From: JBKPFU01 sp046728975
GTDB lineage: Bacteria; Actinomycetota; Thermoleophilia; Gaiellales; Gaiellaceae
Assembly: GCA_046728975.1 (NCBI GenBank)
Contig: JBKPFU010000163.1
Location: 1 to 9,587 of the forward strand
Length of the DNA: 9,587 nt
Reading direction: 5' to 3'
Shown here: in pieces, positions 5,386 to 9,587 of the stretch
Layout of the letters: every line of letters starts with the position of its first letter
Numbering within the stretch: the stretch's first letter is position 1
Notes under the pieces: generated by a model
Seen by the model: the letters and a program-made list of their open reading frames with translations, nothing else
Told to the model about the DNA's origin: nothing
The model's database searches: none
Translations under genes and position numbers: made by a program

Positions 5386-5409
5386 GTCCGTATTTCGTTC
5401 AATACGAAC
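5386..5409. promoter_or_regulatory. 24-bp palindrome, candidate operator upstream of the CoA-binding gene set
   Basis: GTCCGTATT, six bases, then AATACGAAC form a 9-bp inverted repeat with a single G/T wobble-type mismatch. It is the most A/T-rich spot of the 168-bp gap between the MFS exporter and the CoA-binding gene. The size and symmetry fit a dimeric repressor such as a TetR-family protein. It could also fold as a small hairpin, but with no T-run. No cognate regulator is in the window. Confidence 0.45.
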
Positions 5410-5477
5410 GCTCCCTGCGTCCTTGCCTCGCACCGCCCATCACGCCCCGCCGACGAGCGGTATCCCGCCAAACTCTC

Positions 5478-6707
5478 CTAGTCCACCTCTCGAAGCCAGG
5501 GCCGCGTCAGGACGAATGCGAACATCGCCGCAGAGGTCAACGCACCGGCAGCGATGATCGTTCCGGGCGCGGCGAGACCGGAGATTGCACCGGCGATCGC
5601 GAGCCCGATCGGCGTCAGGCCGAAGGAGCCGAAGAAGTCGAGGCTGACGAGCCGCCCGAGCAGGTGCTCCGGCACCAGCTCTTGGAGCATCGTCTCCCAG
5701 ATCGCGACCGCAAACCCAATGCAGAACCCCCGGAAGACGGCAAAGATCCCCGCGAGCGAATACCAGGGCGATAGCGCGACGCCGGCGATCGCGAGGCTGT
5801 TCAAGAGCCAGAACCAATACGAGACGACGCCGCGCCGCCTACGAGGCTGGAGCTGGCCGAACAGCAGCGTGCCGGCGACCGTGCCGACGCCGACCAGCGT
5901 CGTAAGGAGGCCGTAGGCGCCGACGCCGCGGTCGAAATGCTCGTGCACGAGCTGCGGCAGCAACACCTGCTGGGGCGCGAACTGAAGCATCAGCACCACC
6001 GCGAAGAGGGCGATCGTGACCCAGATCCACGGAATCCGACGCGCATAGCGGAATCCCTCGCCGATCCCACGCAGGGTTCCCTCGTCGGTCATCGCCGTCA
6101 CTGCGCGAGGTTTCGCCATCAGCATCAATGCGGCCGAGAGAAGGAAGGTCAGCGCGTCGATTGCGAACACCCACGCAGAGCCGGCGCCGTGGTAGATGAA
6201 GGCGGCAAGCGACGGCCCGACGAACAGGCTCCCCCAGCGGGCGACGCCCATCAAGCTGTTCGCGGAGGGAAGGTGCCCCTGGTCGACGACGAGCGGAACG
6301 ATTCCGCCTACGGCGGGGTAGAAGAACCCGTCCCCGAGGCCCGTAATCGCGGCGAGGACGATCAGCGAGGTCAGGCTGAGGTGCCCGCTCGCGTCGAGCA
6401 CGGCAAGCATGCCGACGGAGGCGAAACGCCAGACGTCGGAGACGATCATCAAGGTGCGGCGCTGGTAGCGGTCTGCGAGCACGCCGCCGATCAGGAGCGT
6501 CGCGATGAGAGCCGTTCCTTGAATCGACAAGACGAGGCCGAGCTTTCCCGACCCGGCCAGCGTGAACGTGCGCCATCCGAGCGCCGTCAGGAAGGCGACG
6601 TCGCCGATCAGCGAGACGAGCTGGCCGGTCCAGAGCAGCCGAAAATCGCGATGGCGAAGCGCCTCGAAGGCACGGATGCGCCCGGCGGTCTCGGAGATCG
6701 GCGCCAT
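5478..6707 (-). CDS. MFS exporter (MFS_3 / EntS-like)
   Basis: This 409-residue integral membrane protein shows about 12 hydrophobic segments. It begins with the typical FEALRHRDFRLLWTGQLVSLIGD (residues 14-36) of the MFS_3 exporter group, which includes enterobactin and macrolide exporters. Motif A reads GGVLADRYQRR (74-84). The cytoplasmic middle loop, with MTDEGTLRGIGEGFRYAR, separates the two six-helix halves. A proton-coupled efflux pump for small molecules is the likely role; the substrate cannot be named. The ATG at 6707 is six bases behind TAGCTT, and GGAGGA lies further up at a spacing too long for a standard ribosome binding site. It is divergent from the amidase with only 23 bp between the start codons. 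Confidence 0.92.
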   Translation of the reverse strand: MAPISETAGRIRAFEALRHRDFRLLWTGQLVSLIGDVAFLTALGWRTFTLAGSGKLGLVLSIQGTALIATLLIGGVLADRYQRRTLMIVSDVWRFASVGMLAVLDASGHLSLTSLIVLAAITGLGDGFFYPAVGGIVPLVVDQGHLPSANSLMGVARWGSLFVGPSLAAFIYHGAGSAWVFAIDALTFLLSAALMLMAKPRAVTAMTDEGTLRGIGEGFRYARRIPWIWVTIALFAVVLMLQFAPQQVLLPQLVHEHFDRGVGAYGLLTTLVGVGTVAGTLLFGQLQPRRRRGVVSYWFWLLNSLAIAGVALSPWYSLAGIFAVFRGFCIGFAVAIWETMLQELVPEHLLGRLVSLDFFGSFGLTPIGLAIAGAISGLAAPGTIIAAGALTSAAMFAFVLTRPWLREVD

Positions 6708-6713
6708 ACGCCA

Positions 6714-6723
6714 AAGCTATCCT
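6714..6723. promoter_or_regulatory. Overlapping divergent -10 boxes between MFS exporter and amidase
   Basis: On the plus strand TATCCT (6718-6723) precedes the amidase ATG by seven bases. On the minus strand TAGCTT (6719-6714) precedes the exporter ATG by six bases. The two hexamers share the TA at 6718-6719. Both transcripts would be leaderless or nearly so. No good -35 boxes are visible on either side. Confidence 0.5.
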
Positions 6724-6730
6724 CCGTCCG

Positions 6731-7567
6731 ATGGCCGACCTGCTACGAGTCGCCTGCGTCCAGCTCACGAGCCGGGACGACAAGGCTGCGAACATCGAGA
6801 AGACGGAGCGTCTGGTCGCCCGCGCCGCGGCGACGGGAGCCGACGTCGTCCTGCTGCCTGAGAAATGGAATGCGATCGGCGACGCCGCAACACTTCACGC
6901 GAACGCGGAGCCGCTCGAGGGTGGCGAATCGGTCGAGGCGATGGCCTCGTGGGCGCGGACGCACGGGATCACGCTCGTGGGCGGCTCGATCACCGAGCAC
7001 CGCGAGGGCCGCGAGAAGCTCTCGAACACGAGCATCGTTTTCGACCCAGACGGAGAGATCGTCGGGCTCTACCGGAAGATCCACATGTTCGACGTTGAGG
7101 TCGGCGGGCTCGTCTATCGCGAGTCAGAGGCGGAAGAAGCGGGCGAGGAGCCGGTCGTCGTCAGGGGAGAGGGGTGGCCGATCGGCCTCTCGGTCTGCTA
7201 CGACGTCCGCTTCCCCGAGCTGTACCGGATCCTCGCGCTCGAAGGCGCGGAGCTCGTCACGGTGCCGGCGCACTTCACCCTCTACACCGGCAAGGACCAC
7301 TGGCATGTCCTCCTTCGCGCGCGCGCGATCGAGAACCAGTGCTACGTCGCGGCCGCTGCCCAGATCGGCGAGACGCGGCCGGGTCGGCCGAGCTACGGCC
7401 GCTCGGTGATCGTCGACCCCTGGGGCATCGTCCTCGCCGAGGCTCCCGACGAGGAGACGGTCATCTCGGCAGAGGTCGATCGCGCGCACCTGCGCGAGAT
7501 TCGCGAGAAGCTGCCGTCGCTCGCGAATCGACAGCCGGGCGCGTATCGGTGGCCGGCGCCGGCCTGA
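6731..7567 (+). CDS. Carbon-nitrogen hydrolase, Nit1/Nit2-type amidase
   Basis: This 278-residue protein is a nitrilase-superfamily amidase. The catalytic triad is complete: Glu44 in LLPEKW, Lys116 in YRKIHMFD and Cys156 in SVCYDVRFPELYR. HWHVLLRARAIENQCYV (190-206) and the YGRS..VDPWG segment are typical of the Nit1 (deaminated glutathione amidase) and Nit2 (omega-amidase) branch, which hydrolyse amides of alpha-keto acids formed by aberrant transamination. Since actinomycetes generally use mycothiol rather than glutathione, the true substrate may differ. The ATG has no Shine-Dalgarno but has TATCCT seven bases before it. It is first in an operon with the kinase and phosphatase; the kinase start lies inside its last codons. 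Confidence 0.93.
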   Translation: MADLLRVACVQLTSRDDKAANIEKTERLVARAAATGADVVLLPEKWNAIGDAATLHANAEPLEGGESVEAMASWARTHGITLVGGSITEHREGREKLSNTSIVFDPDGEIVGLYRKIHMFDVEVGGLVYRESEAEEAGEEPVVVRGEGWPIGLSVCYDVRFPELYRILALEGAELVTVPAHFTLYTGKDHWHVLLRARAIENQCYVAAAAQIGETRPGRPSYGRSVIVDPWGIVLAEAPDEETVISAEVDRAHLREIREKLPSLANRQPGAYRWPAPA

Positions 7568-8367
7568 CGCACGCGGACTGGCTCGAACGCGTCCCCGACC
7601 TCGTCGAGACCTACCGCGAGGAATGGGGGCTGCGGCTCGGCGACCCGTATCCGCCCGGAGCGGCCGGCTATGCCGTCCGCGCGGAGCTCGCCGACGGCAC
7701 GCCGGCCGTGCTGAAGCTGATCTACCCCCACCGCGAGGCGGAGCACGAAGCCGACGCGCTCGAACGGTGGAACGGCGACGGCGCGGTCCGGCTGATCGCC
7801 CGCGATGAGAGCGGCTGGTCGATGTTGATCGAGCGCTGCGAGCCGGGCACGCTTCTGTCTGAGAGCCCCGCGGACGAGGCGCTGGACGTTCTCATCGGGC
7901 TGCTGCCGCGGCTCTGGAAGCCGTCGGGCGCGCCCTTTCGACCACTGGCCGATGAGGCGGCGTGGTGGCTCCATTCGAGCGGCGAGTGGCAGGTCGACGA
8001 CGACCTCCGTACGGCGGCCGTGGAGGCCCTGCGCGAGCTCCCGCCGACGCAGGGGGAGCAGGTTCTCCTGCACCAGGACCTGCACGGCGAGAACGTGCTC
8101 GCCGCCCAGCGCGAGCCGTGGCTCGTCATCGATCCGAAGCCGCTCGTCGGCGAGCGCGAGTTCAGTCTCGCTCCGATCATCCGGTCGTCCGAGTTCGGCC
8201 ACGGCGCTCGCGAGGTCGTCCACCGGCTCGACCGCTTGAGCTCCGAGCTCGGTCTCGACCGCGAGCGCGCGCGGCGCTGGGCGCTTGCGCAGACCGTCGC
8301 CTGGTCCGAAGGCATGTACACGGCGAGGCATGTCGAAACGGCTCGTTGGCTGCTACAAGCAGAGTGA
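7549..8367 (+). CDS. APH(6)/hydroxyurea phosphotransferase-like small-molecule kinase
   Basis: This 272-residue kinase has the aminoglycoside phosphotransferase fold (APH_6_hur type). Motifs are the probable ATP-binding Lys56 in AVLKLIYPHREAEHEADAL, the catalytic loop HQDLHGEN (175-182, Asp177 and Asn182), and the metal-binding DPK at 195-197 in VIDPKPLVGEREF. Members phosphorylate streptomycin or hydroxyurea, but many chromosomal ones have unknown metabolite substrates, and nothing here proves antibiotic resistance. The GTG at 7549 is chosen because it gives a normal N-terminus (VAGAGLTHADWLERVP) and overlaps the amidase stop by 19 bases. The open frame continues upstream inside the amidase, but that part is shadow sequence. 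It overlaps the next gene by one base, so expression should be coupled. Confidence 0.88.
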   Translation: MAGAGLTHADWLERVPDLVETYREEWGLRLGDPYPPGAAGYAVRAELADGTPAVLKLIYPHREAEHEADALERWNGDGAVRLIARDESGWSMLIERCEPGTLLSESPADEALDVLIGLLPRLWKPSGAPFRPLADEAAWWLHSSGEWQVDDDLRTAAVEALRELPPTQGEQVLLHQDLHGENVLAAQREPWLVIDPKPLVGEREFSLAPIIRSSEFGHGAREVVHRLDRLSSELGLDRERARRWALAQTVAWSEGMYTARHVETARWLLQAE

Positions 8368-9050
8368 TGGCACTTCGCGCGGTTCTCTTCGACGTCGACT
8401 TCACGCTGGCCAAGCCCGGGCCCGATCTCGGGCCGGAGGGCTATCGACGGCTCGGCCGGCGGTTCGGCCTGAAGCTCGATCCCACGCGGTATGCCGAGGC
8501 GCGCCGACACGCCGTCGAGACGCTGGAGAAGCACCCGGAGCTCGACCACGACGAGGAGGTCTGGGTTCTCTTCACGGAGCAGATCATCCGCGGCATGGGC
8601 GGCAACTCCGACCGCGCCTACGACTGCGCCGTCGAGATGACGAGCGCGTGGGAGCACGCGCACAACTTCGACCTGTTCGAGGACACGCTCCCGACGCTCG
8701 ACGAGCTCCGCCGCCGCGGCCTCAAGCTCGGCCTCGTCTCCAACACGGGCCGCGACCTCGATGCGTTCGTCGAGCACCACGGCCTGCAGGTCGACGCGGT
8801 CGTCGCCTCGGGCACGCACGGGAAGATCAAGCCTCACCCGGCGATCTTTCAGGCTGCGCTCGAGCGCCTCGGCGTCAGTCCGTCCGAAGCTGCCATGGTC
8901 GGCGACTCCGTCGAGGACGATGTCGACGGAGCTCGTGCACTGGGGATGCGGGCATTCCTTGTCGACCGTGACGACCGCTACCCGGAGATCGCAGACAAGC
9001 TGACGGATCTGCGGGAGCTGCCTGCCGCGCTCGGCCTACGCCCCGGCTAG
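8367..9050 (+). CDS. HAD-superfamily phosphatase
   Basis: This 227-residue haloacid dehalogenase-like hydrolase has all four HAD motifs: DVDFTL at residues 9-14 (nucleophile Asp9, acid/base Asp11), SNT at 125-127, the Lys of GKIKPHP at 155, and GDSVEDDVDGA at 179-189. A helical C1 cap lies between about residues 18 and 100. These fit a small-molecule phosphatase of the phosphoglycolate phosphatase/YjjG-like group rather than a dehalogenase. Motif I has Phe12 where many relatives have Gly. The ATG overlaps the kinase stop as TGATG, so the phosphatase is translationally coupled to the kinase, suggesting substrates in one pathway or removal of a phosphorylated by-product. Confidence 0.92.
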   Translation: MALRAVLFDVDFTLAKPGPDLGPEGYRRLGRRFGLKLDPTRYAEARRHAVETLEKHPELDHDEEVWVLFTEQIIRGMGGNSDRAYDCAVEMTSAWEHAHNFDLFEDTLPTLDELRRRGLKLGLVSNTGRDLDAFVEHHGLQVDAVVASGTHGKIKPHPAIFQAALERLGVSPSEAAMVGDSVEDDVDGARALGMRAFLVDRDDRYPEIADKLTDLRELPAALGLRPG

Positions 9051-9059
9051 CCGCTCGCG

Positions 9060-9065
9060 TACCGT
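9060..9065 (+). promoter_or_regulatory. Candidate -10 box (TACCGT) for the second MFS transporter
   Basis: TACCGT ends six bases before the GTG start at 9072. There is no Shine-Dalgarno sequence or clear -35. The spacing repeats that seen at several other starts in the window and suggests a leaderless transcript besides possible read-through from the phosphatase gene 21 bases upstream. Confidence 0.35.
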
Positions 9066-9071
9066 GTAGCG

Positions 9072-9587
9072 GTGGCCGTTACGCGCACGGTCGAGAAGGT
9101 CGTCCCCCTCACGCCGTTCCGGCGAACGCAGCTCTGGACACTCGGTCTCGGCGCCTTCGGGCTCGCGTTTTCGATCACCACGACGGCGGCGTACCTGCCG
9201 CCGCTGCTCGGGCAGTTCACCGACTCGCGGACACTGATCGCGCTCGTCCTCGGCGCAGAAGGCGTGTTCGCGATCGCCCTGCCGCTCGTGGTCGGGCCGT
9301 GGAGCGACACCTTCCACACGCCGTTGGGTCGCCGGCGGCCGTTCATGCTCGTTGCGCTCGGCCCGATGGGGTTCTGCCTGTCGCTGATCGCGTTCATGCC
9401 GAACCTCTGGACGACGGCGCTGCTCGTCTTCGCGTTCTTCTTCGCCTACTACCTCTACGAGCCGCCCTACCGCGGTCTGTATCCCGACGTGCTGCCGGAG
9501 AGGGTCTACGGACGCTCACAGAGCGTGCAGCACATCCTGCGCGGGATCGCCCTCGGCGCGGCGCTCGTCGGCGGAGGTGCCCTCTTC
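9072..9587 (+). CDS. MFS transporter, sugar-symporter (GPH/SUT)-like, 3' end cut by window
   Basis: The first 172 codons of a membrane transporter are present. After a short N-terminus (VAVTRTVEKVVPLTPFRRTQ), hydrophobic segments follow at about residues 22-45, 56-75, 92-110 and 114-132. The loop GPWSDTFHTPLGRRRPFM (75-92) corresponds to the MFS signature loop as seen in sucrose/GPH-type symporters (GP-SD-...-LGRRRP). YEPPYRGLYPDVLPE (129-143) also fits that group. A proton- or sodium-coupled sugar or glycoside symporter is a reasonable guess, but the missing half limits certainty. The GTG start is supported by the frame opening and by TACCGT six bases upstream. The gene sits 21 bases after the HAD phosphatase and may belong to the same operon. 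Confidence 0.85.
   Translation, partial: MAVTRTVEKVVPLTPFRRTQLWTLGLGAFGLAFSITTTAAYLPPLLGQFTDSRTLIALVLGAEGVFAIALPLVVGPWSDTFHTPLGRRRPFMLVALGPMGFCLSLIAFMPNLWTTALLVFAFFFAYYLYEPPYRGLYPDVLPERVYGRSQSVQHILRGIALGAALVGGGALF

Noticed and set aside
5937..7409. Long plus-strand open frame across the MFS exporter and amidase starts
   Set aside because: It is antisense to one gene and out of frame with the other, with low-complexity charged residues and no domain signature.
7174..7548. Upstream extension of the kinase reading frame to an ATG inside the amidase gene
   Set aside because: This part is the amidase gene read in another frame; it has no kinase homology and is Arg/Pro-rich. The GTG at 7549 gives the family N-terminus.
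1..9587. CRISPR array, insertion sequence or defence system
   Set aside because: There are no regularly spaced repeats, transposase or nuclease modules on either strand. Ku is a repair protein and does not by itself indicate a defence island.

Overview
The window is high-GC bacterial DNA (about two thirds G+C by eye), densely packed with short intergenic gaps. GTG starts, several starts that look leaderless, and a bacterial Ku with a basic tail suggest an actinomycete-like organism, possibly a deep-branching class such as Thermoleophilia. That placement is inference, because no rRNA or other phylogenetic marker is present. Gene content is chromosomal and mostly metabolic. I see no integrase, transposase, phage gene, CRISPR array or toxin-antitoxin pair.

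Left part (1-2963). A long-chain acyl-CoA ligase runs leftward off the window edge. It is divergent from ku, the DNA end-binding protein of non-homologous end joining. Just after the ku stop lie a hairpin repeat (copy A) and then a second, out-of-frame copy of the last 66 bases of ku. A 55-codon helix-turn-helix-like gene points back toward ku. Its 5' leader holds a strong intrinsic terminator directly in front of an excellent ribosome binding site, the layout of an attenuator.

Middle part (3107-6707). A rightward alpha/beta hydrolase ends inside the second copy (B) of the hairpin repeat, in inverted orientation. B abuts a proline tRNA(CGG) gene on the minus strand that has unusual stem mismatches. 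Upstream of the tRNA, on the same strand, is a compact set: a YccU-type CoA-binding protein, a 48-residue very basic protein overlapping it by one base, and a flavin-binding PNPOx-fold protein. A 24-bp palindrome precedes the set, and an MFS exporter lies upstream of that.

Right part (6731-9587). A rightward operon starts 23 bp from the divergent exporter: a Nit/omega-amidase-type amidase, an APH(6)/hydroxyurea-type small-molecule kinase (19-nt overlap) and a HAD phosphatase (1-nt overlap). A second MFS transporter of the sugar-symporter type follows and is cut by the window end. The tight amidase-kinase-phosphatase coupling suggests one pathway, perhaps metabolite repair or salvage.

Across the window, several start codons lie 6-7 nt behind a TANNNT box with no Shine-Dalgarno sequence, pointing to leaderless transcription. 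In two divergent gaps the -10 boxes of opposite strands share the same TA step. The most unusual items are the inverted hairpin repeat pair, the ku-tail duplication, the attenuator-like leader of the tiny gene and the degenerate tRNA.
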